Origin: Theodoxus fluviatilis | Taxonomy: Eukaryota; Mollusca; Gastropoda; Cycloneritida; Neritidae | NCBI GenBank assembly: GCA_034096865.1 | Contig: JAWQFJ010002801.1 | Location: 43,347 to 107,346, forward strand | DNA length: 64,000 nt | Reading direction: 5' to 3' | Part shown: positions 47,691 to 59,648 of the stretch, one piece after another | Position numbering within the stretch: position 1 is the stretch's first letter | Layout of the letters: every line of letters starts with the position of its first letter | The notes under the pieces: model-generated | Told to the model about the DNA's origin: nothing | What the model saw: only the letters and a program-made list of their open reading frames with translations | Database searches by the model: none | Made by a program: the position numbers and the translations under genes

Positions 47691-47948
47691 CACTGCTGTC
47701 GCCTGTACATATGACACGTATTTGCTTAAACTTGAAGACTCACTGCGCTGACAGTTGTCAAAGGCATCTACTAAAATCTTTGTCATTGTTGATCATATTC
47801 TTCATATACCTTACCAACTGTTGCACATAGATTAGCTACTGTGTATATTTTCTTATCTATCCATGTTTTCACTTCTTTATGAGCAAGGATAATTTGCAAA
47901 ATAGGCAGAGATGCCTAAAATTTCATCCTTGATAAATAAAGAATCAAT

Positions 47949-48032
<84 letters not shown>
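47691..48032 (+). repeat. LINE 3'UTR, AATC-type tail and (TC)n tract
   Basis: The 3'UTR reaches GATAAATAAAGAATCAATCA at about 47,932, giving an (AATC)n tail, then a (TC)n microsatellite at 47,950-48,032. Confidence 0.7.
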
Positions 48033-48035
<3 letters not shown>

Positions 48036-48051
48036 TCTTAGTTTAATACAT

Positions 48052-50440
48052 GGTCAAAAGTACGGAGGTGAGCAGAGAGCTGTTACATGAGTTCCTAAAA
48101 GTAAACTTTATGAAAACTTAACAGTTTTGCATGAATATGGTAGGATTTGTCATGAGAATCAACTACACAACACATAAATTTAAGATGATGCTTTGTTTGG
48201 TTGCATTTTTGAAAAAAGATTTTAAGTCTGTTCACAACATTAACACCGTCACACATTTCAAACACACACTGTATAAACTTTAAAAAGTGGAAATCTTTAT
48301 TATTACATCTTGAGAACTCACCACATGAGTCAAAACTGTCATACACATTACAAATTTGAACTGAAAACTAGTAAACAAAGACTTTAGAAAAGATAATAAC
48401 GAGTCTGTTCACAACATAACGCCACAACACAATTCCTCATTGAAAGTCATGCTTTAAGCATTAAATATGTCAATTTTAGTATTAAACAGTTTTTAGATGT
48501 ATTCTAAATGTAACAAACACATATTTAAAGAAAAGCAATTGCATTGGGAATGTATATATCATTAGATACATACTTCAGTCTTTCGACCATTTTAAATGGT
48601 TACATTTTTTCCATTTAAGCACATCTGTTGGACCAATGTACTTATTCTCACAGTCCAAGTTTAGCAATGGACATCAGAAAACTTAAAAGTGAAGTCAGAA
48701 AATAAAAATAATTGAATATACTCTTTGTAAACCCCAAAAATTGAATTCTGATCAATGTCTGTTCACAACATTACACCGTTACAAACTTTTTTAAAATAAA
48801 AAGTGACAAATTTTAAATTCGGAATCAGGAACAATGTTTCAGAAGGTGCATAAGGAAGACAGCTACATTTTGCACTCCTTCCCATGCACACCATGCTCTT
48901 ATTACGTGCAGTAAAAAAAAAAGTGCGTGTTTGTTCATAACATAACACCATTTTGTTCACAACATAACACAAAACCAATTTTTAAAAGTGTGATGAAACA
49001 GTTCCTGATCACCAAAACATTCAATTTAACAAAACTGAATATTCTGTCAACATTGATGTATTCATTAAAACTTAAAATAGCCATTGAACATTTGTTGCTC
49101 TTGTAATGCACTTTAATGGTGTAATGTTATGAACTGGATGGTGTATTGTTATGAACTACATGAAAGATCTAGAAAAACAAAATTTTGGTTTGATTCTTGT
49201 ACAAGAATGTTTATAGTAATAATACATGTAGAATGAAATGGTGGTTTGGTTTAATTATTGTTTGGCCTTCTGTATATAGCTAGATAAGTTTGTTTGCAAC
49301 ATTACACACACAGATGTGTGCGTAATGTTGTGAACAGAGTGTGTTTTTCTAAAAATGTGCCTAAATGGAATCTTGAGAGTGTGTCTGTGTTCAACAATGT
49401 AGAACTTAACCAGAAGGTTTTAATTCTTTATCCCCACCAAGTTTTAAAGTTGATTTTTGTGGTTTTTGGATGTTCACAACAGTAACACCATTCTTAATTC
49501 CACTTGCCATTGTTTTCCTCACTAAAAGTACATGCAGAGTGTGATTTCAGTCCTGACAAAAAGACCACAGCAAAGCTGAATAATCAATAGTCCTATATAC
49601 CAACAACTTGATAACATAATAATGCACACACCATCTGATTTTAGCTGTTTTCCCTCAAAATTGAGCACTTTGGTCTGTACACAACTAATAAGGCCCAGAA
49701 CTTGTTTTCATTTTATTCATAAAATATATCAAATATCTAGATTTTTGCAACACACAATTATTTTGCAGTTACACAATTGCAGGAAAATCCACTTCATGTA
49801 AAAAAAAAAACCAACATGTTTGATTTATTTGAAGATAAAGTTGCAAAATGTTAACACAATTTTTGTCTCGGTCGTTAAAATGTTGTTTTATCAAGTCAAA
49901 ACAAAAGTTTTCTGATTTTTAAAAAACTTAACCATGAAATACAACCATTGTAGCATGTAGTGACACTGAATGCATGGGGTAAGACAGAATCTTTGTGTGG
50001 AATTTTAACCTTTGAAGACGATGGTGCTAGTGTTACGCAAATGTTGTGAACAGACTTTATACATCAAAATTATTATTTTGGATTACAAATTTTATTTCTC
50101 AGCAAGTCTGTTGAAAAGAAGGTCTCCCAAAAACAACTTTGGCAGAAAATAATTATTAGGATTTACTTTTTGTGTGTGTAAAAAAGAGCTTGAAAATGAG
50201 CCTTTTGGAATGTGTAACACTTTCTCTGTTTCCCAAAACTCAATATTCCTAACACAAATGCAAATAACTCAACAACTATCAATTTTAGTGAGAAAAAAAT
50301 TATTTGCTAGCAACATTGTTCAATACTGAATAAGTCACAGCAAGTTTGAAGTCAGCATGTGTTGAAGTTTGAGTTTGTGAGGCAAAGTTTCACTGATGGG
50401 TATTGAAATTGACCCTCTGCTCACCTCTGTACTTTTGACC
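48052..50440. mobile_element. 2.39-kb TIR element with ACAT target duplication and many internal motif copies
   Basis: Left end GGTCAAAAGTACGGAGGTGA, right end complementary to GGTCAAAAGTACAGAGGTGA, giving TIRs of about 26 bp. ACAT flanks both sides (48,048-48,051 and 50,441-50,444). The interior has no frame over about 85 codons but many copies of TGTTCACAACATTACACC-like words in both orientations: about 48,230, 48,405, 48,758, 48,932, 48,955, 49,115 (complement), 49,140 (complement), 49,290, 49,322 (complement), 49,471 and 50,042 (complement). Two adjacent opposed copies at 49,290-49,337 form a hairpin. AT-rich. It is an apparent non-autonomous DNA transposon of no superfamily I can name. 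Confidence 0.8.
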
Positions 50441-50509
50441 ACATTTGAATATGTAATAAAGGCATTACTGCCTAATTCATTACCCTTGTAAAATAAAGTT
50501 CGTTCACTA

Positions 50510-50610
<101 letters not shown>

Positions 50611-50742
50611 TTTACTGATACCACAGCATGTTTGCAGTCGGGGTATGGTTTCATCGTGGTATTTGTTTAAAAGGTTAGAGGAGTTGTGTTGAAATTAGAG
50701 AAGCTTCTTGACTGATTCATATTGTCAATTAATTTTGTCTAG

Positions 50743-50900
50743 CGGCTGAAAGCGGCTGTCCACTACACTGCAGCAAGGATATGCAGAGAGGTGGAGGGGG
50801 AGTTGGATGTGACGGTCAGTCGACAGGTGATTGCCACCATATCAGAGACAGCATGGCGCCACGCACAGACAATGGCAGAAGACCTCGAGGCCTTTGCCAA
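50743..50900 (+). CDS. CENPS: CENP-S (MHF1), exon 2: histone-fold core
   Basis: CENP-S pairs with CENP-X as histone-fold proteins; the complex works at kinetochores within the CCAN and with FANCM at stalled replication forks. This 158-nt exon (phase 0 in, 2 out; TTTTGTCTAG acceptor, GTAAGT donor) encodes RLKAAVHYTAARICREVEGE, then LDVTVSRQVIATISETAWRH, then AQTMAEDLEAFAK. RLKAAVHYT...VSRQVIATISE and Q..MAEDLE.FA are the alpha-1, loop and long alpha-2 helices of the CENP-S histone fold. The frame continues into exon 3 as FAKHAKRTTI. Confidence 0.95.
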
Positions 50901-50983
50901 GTAAGTTGTCTGCCAGTGACTGATGTGCTCATGTGACACCCCTCCATCTGCAGTGAAGGAGTCCCTTCAAGGCTGCCTCATGC

Positions 50984-52732
50984 CCTCTCCTGCATTTCCC
51001 TCTCCTGCATTTCCCTCTCCTGCATTTCCCTCTCCTGCATTTCCCTCTCCTGAGTCCTGCATTTCCCTCTCCTGCATTTCCCTCTCCTGCTGTCGCGCCC
51101 ACACCCACTGGGTGGGACCTTACCCTCTCATGCAGAGGAAGTCAGGAACTCAAAACAACTATTTAACCAATAAGAATTTAATTATACTTCAACAAACCCG
51201 CAAAATGAATGAAAGGAGGTGAAAATGATGGATGGCAATGATAAATGATTGATGACTCACACTTATGCAATCTAACAATGGAAAGATGAAACAATACTAC
51301 CCGCACATCCTAACCCAAACACATGTGAAAATACATTCCTCACAAATCACACAAAAACCCAACGGTTGGCCACGGACTGAGTCACAACAATACCCCACAG
51401 TCCCCCAAACCCCACAACAACAAAAACGGTTGCTCAACCAGCGGACTCTCTCACGCCGGGGCAACTTTCCCCACGACTGTCCAACGCCGTCACTTGCCCG
51501 TCCACACACCCCGACTGTCCAACACTGTCTCTCACGTCAGCACCAAACCACTACAGCCGACCCCCACTGTCTCATGGCTGCCCTCTGCGACAAACCGCAG
51601 AACAGGGAACGTTGGATGATGATGACGGCGATGAGGAGCGGCTGGCCCCTGGACGATGATGACGGCGATGTTTAACAGTGAAGACTCTGGCCGATGTCGA
51701 CCTCAAGGGGAAGCATCAAGTACCTTGGATGACGCAGGACGTGGACCATGTAAACGGAATAAAAACACCCAGGCATGGAAGAACCCGGCCCTTCCCCTGG
51801 TGACGATGTCTGGCGGTCTACACCGAACAAAGACAATGTGGTCTTTATCTATTCTGGGCTGGCAGAAGCCACGCCACACACTGGGGCAACAGAAGTCGCG
51901 CCACTCCAGGCTAAAACCTGTTCATTGGCACCCGCCGCTCGAAACGGTCTTGCCAAAAAATCCTTTTTCAAAAAACCCCAGGCGAACCCCAGTGACGTCG
52001 ACTCAAGCTTGTTTGATGACGTCACAATTTTCCCGAACCCAAAAGAGAGAAAAAACAGAGAAAAGAGGTGCGCTATCACGCTGCAACTACACAAGTACAT
52101 GAACGAGAACATTAACATTCAAAAACCGCAACCTGCTCGCGACACCTGCATTTCCCTCTCCTGAGTCCTGCATTTCCCTCTCCTGCATTTCCCTCTCCTG
52201 CATTTCCCTCTCCTGAGTCCTGCATTTCCCTCTCCTGCATTTCCCTCTCCTGAGTCCTGCATTTCCCTCTCCTGCATTTCCCTCTCCTGAGTCCTGCATT
52301 TCCCTCTCCTGCATTTCCCTCTCCTGAGTCCTGCATTTCCCTCTCCTGCATTTCCCTCTCCTGCATTTCCCTCTCCTGAGTCCTGCATTTCCCTCTCCTG
52401 CATTTCCCTCTCCTGAGTCCTGCATTTCCCTCTCCTGCATTTCCCTCTCCTGCATTTTCCTCTCCGGCATTTCCCTCTCCTGCATTTCCCTCTCCTGAGT
52501 CCTGCATTTCCCTCTCCTGCATTTCTCTCTCCTGCATTTCCCTCTCCTGCATTTCCCTCTCCTGCATTTCCCTCTCCTGCATTTCCCTCTCCTGCATTTC
52601 CCTCTCCTGCATTTCCCTCTCCTGCATTTCCCTCTCATGCATTTCCCTCTCCTGCATTTCTCTCTCCTGCATTTCCCTCTCCTGAGTCCTGCATTTCCCT
52701 CTCCTGCATTTCCCTCTCCGGCATTTCCCTCC
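50984..52732. repeat. 15-bp (TGCATTTCCCTCTCC) minisatellite, split by a solo LTR
   Basis: About 7 units at 50,984-51,090 and about 37 units at 52,146-52,732, with recurrent 22-bp variants carrying an extra TGAGTCC. In the mature array the 15- and 22-bp forms alternate in a pattern. The solo LTR at 51,091-52,144 separates the two blocks. Frames through it (REMQEREMQ) are artefacts. Confidence 0.95.
51091..52144. mobile_element. Solo LTR, 1,054 bp, with 5-bp TSD
   Basis: Begins TGTCGCGCCC and ends CTCGCGACA, so it has TG...CA ends within 7-bp inverted repeats TGTCGCG/CGCGACA. CCTGC is duplicated at both sides (51,086-51,090 and 52,145-52,149). An AATAAA lies near 51,758 on the plus strand, consistent with plus orientation. 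Frames of about 130-150 codons inside resemble no known protein. TG/CA termini with a 5-bp duplication are the standard signature of an LTR retrotransposon; the internal region is gone. Family not determinable. Confidence 0.8.
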
Positions 52733-52859
52733 ATCCACTTCCTGTTGCTCATTAACTGTCCCTCCATTTTGCTGCCATCAACATTTTCTTTTTCCTTCAA
52801 TTGTGGTTCCTTTTGTTTTTTTGTTATCCCTACCCTGATTTAATTGTTTCATATCTCAC

Positions 52860-53179
52860 TAAACACACATGCATGTACACACATACACACACATGTGCAC
52901 ATGCTCATACTTACACACATGCACACACCCACACACATGCTCACACACACATGCACACACACATGCACATGCACACATGTGCATACATACACACACACAT
53001 GCAAGAACACACACATGCGCACACACACACATCCATGAACACACACACACACATCCATGCACACACATACACACACACACACGTACGTATCCATGCACAC
53101 ACATACACACACAATCATGCACACACAACCATGCACACACACACACACACACTCTCACACTCACACACACATGCACACA

Positions 53180-53240
<61 letters not shown>

Positions 53241-53430
53241 GCACATACAAATATACACACACAATCATGCACACACACACATGCACACACACACACACAC
53301 ATGCACACACACACACACACACATGCGCACACACACACAATCACATACAAATACACACACACAAACACAATCATGTACACACACACACACACACAATCAC
53401 ATACACATACACACGCACACACGGTCACAC
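52860..53430. repeat. Composite (CA)n microsatellite with ACACATGCAC words
   Basis: About 570 bp of CA repeats interspersed with CATGCA and TACACA. Confidence 0.97.
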
Positions 53431-53444
53431 ATACGCTCACTCTT

Positions 53445-53448
53445 TCTC

Positions 53449-53504
<56 letters not shown>

Positions 53505-53505
53505 T
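53445..53505. repeat. (CT)n tract 67 bp before CENP-S exon 3
   Basis: About 28 CT units. Lies upstream of the TATATGCAG acceptor of exon 3 and could act as an oversized polypyrimidine tract. Confidence 0.9.
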
Positions 53506-53571
53506 CGTTTTCTGCAGGTGGCCTGTTTTGTAGATGTTAGTGTAACTCTTATCTCTGGTTGATATATGCAG

Positions 53572-53638
53572 GCATGCCAAGAGGACAACCATAACGCCAG
53601 ATGATGTCAAAATGCTGGTCCGAAAGAGTCCCACCCTG
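53572..53638 (+). CDS. CENPS: CENP-S (MHF1), exon 3: end of histone fold
   Basis: 67-nt exon, phase 2 in and 0 out, ATATGCAG acceptor and GTAAGC donor. It completes K and reads HAKRTTITPDDVKMLVRKSP and TL. HAKRTTI-x-x-(D/E)-DVK-x-L-x-R(R/K)S is the conserved loop 2 / alpha-3 segment of CENP-S, the strongest diagnostic motif of the family. Confidence 0.95.
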
Positions 53639-55797
53639 GTAAGCTGTCTTTGCAATTTGAGGACAAAAATGGCTGTATAGTGTACAAAAACCAGATGCAA
53701 GGTATATATTTTAAATGTAAGAAAGCACAGGCAATTTGGTAAAAAAATAAAAGGAAAAATTCATTTAACACAAATTTTATGTGAGGGATTTTTTTCCTTT
53801 TGTTGCCTAACTGTTAAGCACATGGTTGCATGGTAGTCAATAAATATCTATAAATAAATTAAATGACACTTCTTTCTCAGTTCTTGCGTTAACTATGATT
53901 TCAGCATAATAGCTCTTGAACCAAAACTGTCCTGTTACTGTTAGCATACATGTATCAGTTACAGACATGCTGACACAACAAACGAACAACAGCTGGAAGG
54001 AGAGGAAAACAAACCAAAAAACACACCAACACCCCCCAAAAAAAACACACAAAACAACAACAACAAAAAACAACAAAAAACCCCATAGTGAAGGGAAGTT
54101 AAACTGTTGCACATGATATGAAATTATGTGTATTTATTTCACAGTTCACAGTAATTTATTTCACCAAGTGACATCATTAAAAAAAACGAGCACGAGGAAA
54201 ACTAAGTGATGAAGGCTAAAAGAAACAAAACAAAAAGCCCAACGCATGCATCGCTTACACACCCTAACACGCCGTTTATACAAAAACATATGGACATTAC
54301 CCCATGTACCTCACTCACGCCACACACACAGCTGCACACAGACAAGAGATAAGACTGCACCTGAAACCAAAGGGTTAACTGGTAAATGGGGCAATATACA
54401 ATGAACAGTTAAAGTTACTGTTTAAGAACTGTTGACAAAAGAGGTACAAACTAAGAATAATACCCCCCCCCCCCCCCCCCCCCCTTATAAGTGACTGATG
54501 AATACATAAAGACAATAAATAATACATATGGACAGAGACACGTCTACTAGACGTACTCCCCCCCCCCCCCCCCCCCCTCTCCCACCCCCCATCACCACAT
54601 AAAAGGTATACAATAGAACAATACACAAACAGCCCTGCACAAGTGAAAGCTACAAGAAGACCAACTCTTCCCCCCCCCCCCCCCCCCCCCCCCACTACAC
54701 TCAGTAGCAGTCCATATGTCCCAGAGGAAGCGCCCTGTTCCTCATATTTTGGTATAATAAACATTCTGACTTGCATTATCTGCATACCTGACTTGTTTCA
54801 ATTAGGAGAAGCCATCATGACAAAATGCGTTTAAGATTATGTTTCAGTTGAGTGACACATATTTCAGTGAAAGCAATTCAATACCGCTTTTAATCGTCCA
54901 TTGCAGAGAATGTATATGTCAGCGAGAGGACCCCAAATCAACACACTGCATTGAAAATAAATATTGAATACAAGCTATTAGTATTACAATCTTAAAATCA
55001 AATATCTGTACCTTTAGTAGAATCACAGCTGCTGGTGATGAGGAATTGTGAAACTGCATTGTTCTCATCTTCAGCAGTAATAGTCTCTTGGTCTATCTGC
55101 TCAGCCTGGTGTAGAACTCGTGTAGTGGATGGGAGGGGTCCAGTAACATTCTGTTGGCTTTGCTAAGTACTTTGTGTCTGTACAGTTTTTCAAGTGTCCA
55201 CTGTTATTTTATAACACATAGATTTATGTTGACTTCCCCCTTTCAAATCATCTAATACTTATTTAACTTATAGACTAGAGCATGATAGTTTATTCAAATT
55301 TGACAACTAGGTTACAGTTGCACACATTTGTCAGAGGTTCAGTTTCTCTGATTGTGAGAGTTTGCCTGTACAATCATCCATTGTAGTTTGTATTTTCTTC
55401 TGAAGCAGTTCAGACAACTTTCACAAGTTTGTTAATCAATTTCTTACAACAGTTGCCAAAAAGAAAGAATTAATGCTGCCCGGAACCACCAACACAGAAC
55501 TGCACAAACTGTACAACACATGTTCTAGGAGTTATATCTCTTAGATTTATTCTGGGTAATGTCAAAACCTGTATCAAGCCCTAAACTGAAAGGAAAATCG
55601 AGAAGCTAAGAGTAAGACATATACATATATGTCTGCCATAGTTGAAATTGCAAGCCTGAGACATTTATAAACGTCTTTTGTTTGGAAAAGATTAGGCCTT
55701 GCCCCTGCCCCCCCTGATCTCTCCCCCCCCCCCCCCCCCCCCTCCCAGCCCTCCACCCCCGATCATTTCACCACTTCCTCTGATTGTGTGACTGCAG
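53639..55797 (+). other. CENP-S intron 3
   Basis: GTAAGC to ACTGCAG. Contains clusters of long C-runs (54,466-54,484; 54,560-54,577; 54,670-54,693; 55,725-55,742) on the coding strand. No additional exon or transposon recognised. Confidence 0.7.
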
Positions 55798-55947
55798 CAC
55801 CAGCACCTGAGCTCCCTGCAGGATGAGCTGGAGGCAGGAAAGGAGGAACCCAAGAAGCGCGGACGCAAGCCCAAAGCAGGCAGCAAGGAGAACAGGGAGG
55901 AGCCTGCTGCCAGCTCGGTGGTGGTGCATGATGAGGATGAGGATTGA
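55798..55947 (+). CDS. CENPS: CENP-S (MHF1), terminal exon: C-terminal tail
   Basis: Phase 0, 49 codons plus TGA. Reads HQHLSSLQDELEAGKEEPKK, then RGRKPKAGSKENREEPAASS and VVVHDEDED. The first part continues the alpha-helix after the histone fold. RGRKPKAG is an AT-hook-like basic motif, and the tail is basic then acidic, as in the disordered C-terminus of vertebrate CENP-S, which contributes to DNA binding. With the other exons the protein is 144-150 residues, close to the 138 of the human protein. All four exons are intact and in phase. Confidence 0.92.
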   Translation, partial: HQHLSSLQDELEAGKEEPKKRGRKPKAGSKENREEPAASSVVVHDEDED

Positions 55948-57760
55948 CAGATGTCATGCCATCCACTGTCAGTATGCTGATATGAGGCTTGGGCCTTCAC
56001 GCAGGTCTTGGGAAGCTCAGGGGCAAAGTGGCAAAACTTGCAAAAAGCAGACAAGTTGAAGACAAAGAGCTACTCCTCCAGTCCTTGCTTGAAGACACTG
56101 CAGCCATCATTCGGCCCCTATTAAATCTCCTTACTTAGCTCTTTGCAAACCCACTTCACCAGCCATCATATGAGCAACTCTTACTTGGACTTCCTGCCCT
56201 CTTTGGCACCCTTCTTCTTTACTTCCTCATTGTGTGTCCTTCATTGATAATATAACTGTAAGATCTGGAGTGAAGCAGTAAACACACGTAATATGTTGTG
56301 ATAAATCATTCACAAGGAGGTATGTCTCTATTGTGTTGTGTTCTTGATGTTGATTTTTCCATCAAAATTTGTTGCATGTAGTGAAGTATCCTGGGGTTGG
56401 ATAAAGATGAATGACAACCAGTTTGTTGTGGGTTGGGCTTCATTTTCTAGGATGGATTTAATGCGTCTGAAGACTCGGACACTGTCCTAGTGCCCCCCAG
56501 TCACCTCTTTGGCTACCTAGGGCCACCCCTGACTAAGCTACTGGAGTGGGCCCCATAAGTCCCGCGGCAAGGGGTTCCATCTGATCAGGGGACTTTAGAG
56601 GAGTTTTGCTGTGTATGACTTGTGTATGTCTTCAGTTGATAATCTTTGTCGTAAGATCTTGTTTTTGAATGCAGTAAGCACATGTAACACGTAGTGATAA
56701 AGTTGTAACACGTAGTGATAAAGTTGCTACACAAAGCTGTCTGCCTGACAGAATGGGTCCCTGATTATTTATAGATGGGGTCACAAGGGCGTGATCAAAC
56801 CTGTTCAGGGCACAGAATGTGGGAAATATGTATGATGAAGGTCCCTAACAACTTTTTAGGCCCAGTGGCTGATCTGTAGAGGCTCAAGACCATTTTTCTC
56901 AGTCTGTCTCCTCAAGATCTGGCATTTCTTTAGCTCTTCTCAACTTGCTGGTGATAATCTCCATTTCCCGTGTTTTGGTTGACTCCCAGTGGGATGGGGA
57001 CAAGAATAGACACACTTGTCTATGAGATTCATAGTAGGTAAAGAACAAAAGAAACTTTGACTTGACTCTCTTCCACACTAAACGCCTTGAATAATGTTCA
57101 TGGGCAATGGCTCTACAAAGGCTTATAGGCCATAAAACTATAGGGCATTTTATCCCTGATCTGTACAGCCACGTTTGATACTTTGTGCCTGATGAAGACT
57201 TTTTAGTGGAAAATTTGTGTCCACATCCATCTGTTTTTTAAAGCAACTTCCTACTGCCATAAGCTTGTTTGGTTTACTACATGTGGCATTGCCCCCAAGT
57301 TTCAGTGTGTCATAAAACCCCATACATTTATTCATTTATTTGTTCACTCATTCAATATGTAGTATGCAGGCATTGATGTCCAATATCCCTAATAACCCTG
57401 CCATTATTATGTCATGGCACATGTGTGTGATACAGTTGGTTGTGATAGTTTGCAAGCTGAGCTTGAGAGGTTACTTGTTGGTAGAAATGTTCAGAGCTGA
57501 AGGAAAGTTAGTATGTGCAACTGGGAAGCAGTAGCACTCAGAACTATATATGAGAGAGACAGAGCTGGAGAAAGAAATATGAACACAGACAAGCAGTGAC
57601 ACGAGGTGGGATGGGGTGGGTGGGTGTGGGATTACACCAGCCCTGGAAGAGAAGTAGTAAAATCCATCTGAAAACTTAAAACTTTGATTAAAGGATTTTT
57701 TTCTCTAAGAGGCAAATGCTTCTTGGAACATGTTTCAGTTAACTTGGATACCCACTACTA
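55948..57760 (+). other. CENP-S 3' flank, no further gene
   Basis: Two related stretches (about 56,245-56,320 and 56,630-56,730, sharing GATAAT...GTAAGATCT and a CA(C/T)GTAA...GTTGTGATAAA-like end) suggest an old duplication. 57,120-57,240 resembles the 14.7-kb hairpin. No clear AATAAA immediately downstream of the stop. Confidence 0.5.
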
Positions 57761-57769
57761 GTAAGTGTG

Positions 57770-58205
57770 AGGTGCTGGTTTGGGACATTCTGTAAACCCG
57801 AGTCAGTAGTATTGACTCTGGCACAGTTCGCAATGAATGTGTAATAGGTTTGACCCTTGGCATTACAGCCTTGCGCCCAAAATAGTTCGTTCTGATACTA
57901 TTTTTCTCTCCACTTTTTACAGAAATCATTCAGATGTAAAAACTTGGTTCCATTTCAACACAAACATTTTATTGTATCGAATAAACGCTTGTTTGTTGTC
58001 TCAACAAGAGTAAGTTAAGAGTTTTGTGCGAAATAGTCTTAGAACTACTATAACGGCGTAGGTCAGGGAGCACATCGGCTATCCCACAAGCCTCTCGTGT
58101 GACCTCCGCTTGCATAAATTGGCCAAAAACCTTCCATCACGTGATGTGAACTGTGCTAGAGATACTTTTGCCGGTAGGCGAAATCTCTAGTTTACTAGAA
58201 TGGGT
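57770..58205 (-). mobile_element. About 430-bp dispersed element, copy 2 (inverted relative to 14.2 kb)
   Basis: Complement of the 14,222-14,650 element: CCCGAGTCAGTAGT at the left, CATCACGTGATG at 58,136-58,147, CACAAGCCTCTCGTGTGAC, and AAATCTCTAGTTTACTAGAATG at the right. Confidence 0.75.
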
Positions 58206-58414
58206 TTGGGAGGCACAGGAACTTTGCCATGAAAATGCTGCATATTTAGGAAGGCCATAGGGAATATGGAACTTCTTATGCAGACGTAATGGAATACAGC
58301 ATGAAAGAGGTTCGACATTGAGGCAGTGATGCTATGAAAACCTCTTGAAGGGCAGTATTGGTTGTCGTGGTATCAGTAGACTTTTCTCCGTCTGAGCTTT
58401 CCCCTGTGGGTTTG

Positions 58415-58612
58415 AGGTAAGAATTGATCCACCGCGTCTCCCTACGCGATTCATAAGAGGCGAATAACTAGGGACCGTGACTTGATTTGCGTTTACTCTA
58501 AACTGTTCAAGTGATTTTCATGCTTGATGGCCTTACATAGCCTACAAAGGCTGATAGGCTGTAAAACTCCATCCATCCATCCATCCATCCATCCATCCAT
58601 CCATCCATTGGT
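58415..58612 (+). mobile_element. SINE-like element with (ATCC)n tail, copy 2
   Basis: GATCCACCGCGTCTCCCTACG, GATTCATAAGAGGCGAATAA, CGTGACTTGATTTGCGTTTA and GGCTGATAGGCTGTAAAA precede eleven CATC/ATCC units. A Pol III promoter could not be assigned, so the SINE label is inference. Confidence 0.65.
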
Positions 58613-58826
58613 CTGAGCTTAGTTGTTCATACTAATGGCTGAAGAGCAAGTGGTATGGAACGGAACTATCATAATTGCTCATGTTGCCTTTGTTACTGTT
58701 GTTGCGCAGTCAATGTTAGAATGATCTTGAATGCAACATGGGTAGGACTGTAAATCTCCATGGCTAATTGAAACTGACGTTTTTCAGCAAGAGAAATGCA
58801 GTGTTGTTTCCATGATGTTTTTATTT

Positions 58827-59648
58827 TTGACTCACATGCGAAGCAAAAGTGAGTCTATGTACTGAGCCGTGTCGTCCGTCCGTCCGTCCGTCCGGGCGTA
58901 AAAAACTTAAACGTTGGATTTTTCTCGGAGACTATTAAGTCTATCAACACCAAATGTGGCATGATGGTGTATGATGACAAGGCCTCAAAAAACATACACA
59001 GTGACTTGACCTTGCTTCAAGGTCAAGGTCACAGGAGCCATAAATGTGGTCTCAAAAACAGTCATTTTTCACATTTTCCCAATTTTCTCCCACGTTATTG
59101 AGAATGGCGACCTTAGCTACAAGTGGTATATAGGTCAAAGCAAACCCTATCTTTTGATACCAGTTTGGTTGACCTTGCTTCAAGGTCAAGGTCACAGGAG
59201 CTCTTCAAAGTTGGATTGTATACATATTTTGAAGTGACCTTGACCCTGAACTATGGAAGATAACTGTTTCAAACTTAATAAGTATGTGGGGCACATGTTA
59301 TACTTTCATCATGAGACACATTTGTTCACATATCATCAAGGTCAAGGTCACTTTGACCCTTATGAAATGTGACCAAAATGGGGTAGTGAACCACTAAAAG
59401 TGACTATATCTCATGGTAGAAAGAGCCAATAAGCACCATTGTGCTTCCTATGTCTTGAATTAACAGCTTTGTGTTGCATGACCTTGGATGACCATGTATT
59501 TTGGTAGGAAAAATGTGTAAAGCATTTCTTTGTGTATGATGTCAGTGGTAGGTTTAGTTGTTTGACCTTGACCTAGAAGGTCACCTGAAGGTCAAGGTCA
59601 TGTCAAGGTCAAGCATGTGAGTCGTATGGGCTTTGCCCTTCTTGTTGT
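58827..59648 (-). mobile_element. DR0-rich dispersed element, copy C
   Basis: Inverted relative to copy B: starts TTTTGACTCACATGCGAAGC and ends GGGCTTTGCCCTTCTTG. Flanked by (T)TATTT on both sides, a possible TSD. Contains AGGTCA pairs throughout. Confidence 0.9.

Noticed and set aside
52087..53562. Repetitive frames of 94-253 codons ([16 protein letters not shown])
   Set aside because: Products of the 15-bp minisatellite and CA repeats in a CENP-S intron.
58415..58560. tRNA gene in the SINE-like body
   Set aside because: No credible A box/B box pair or cloverleaf could be traced by eye.
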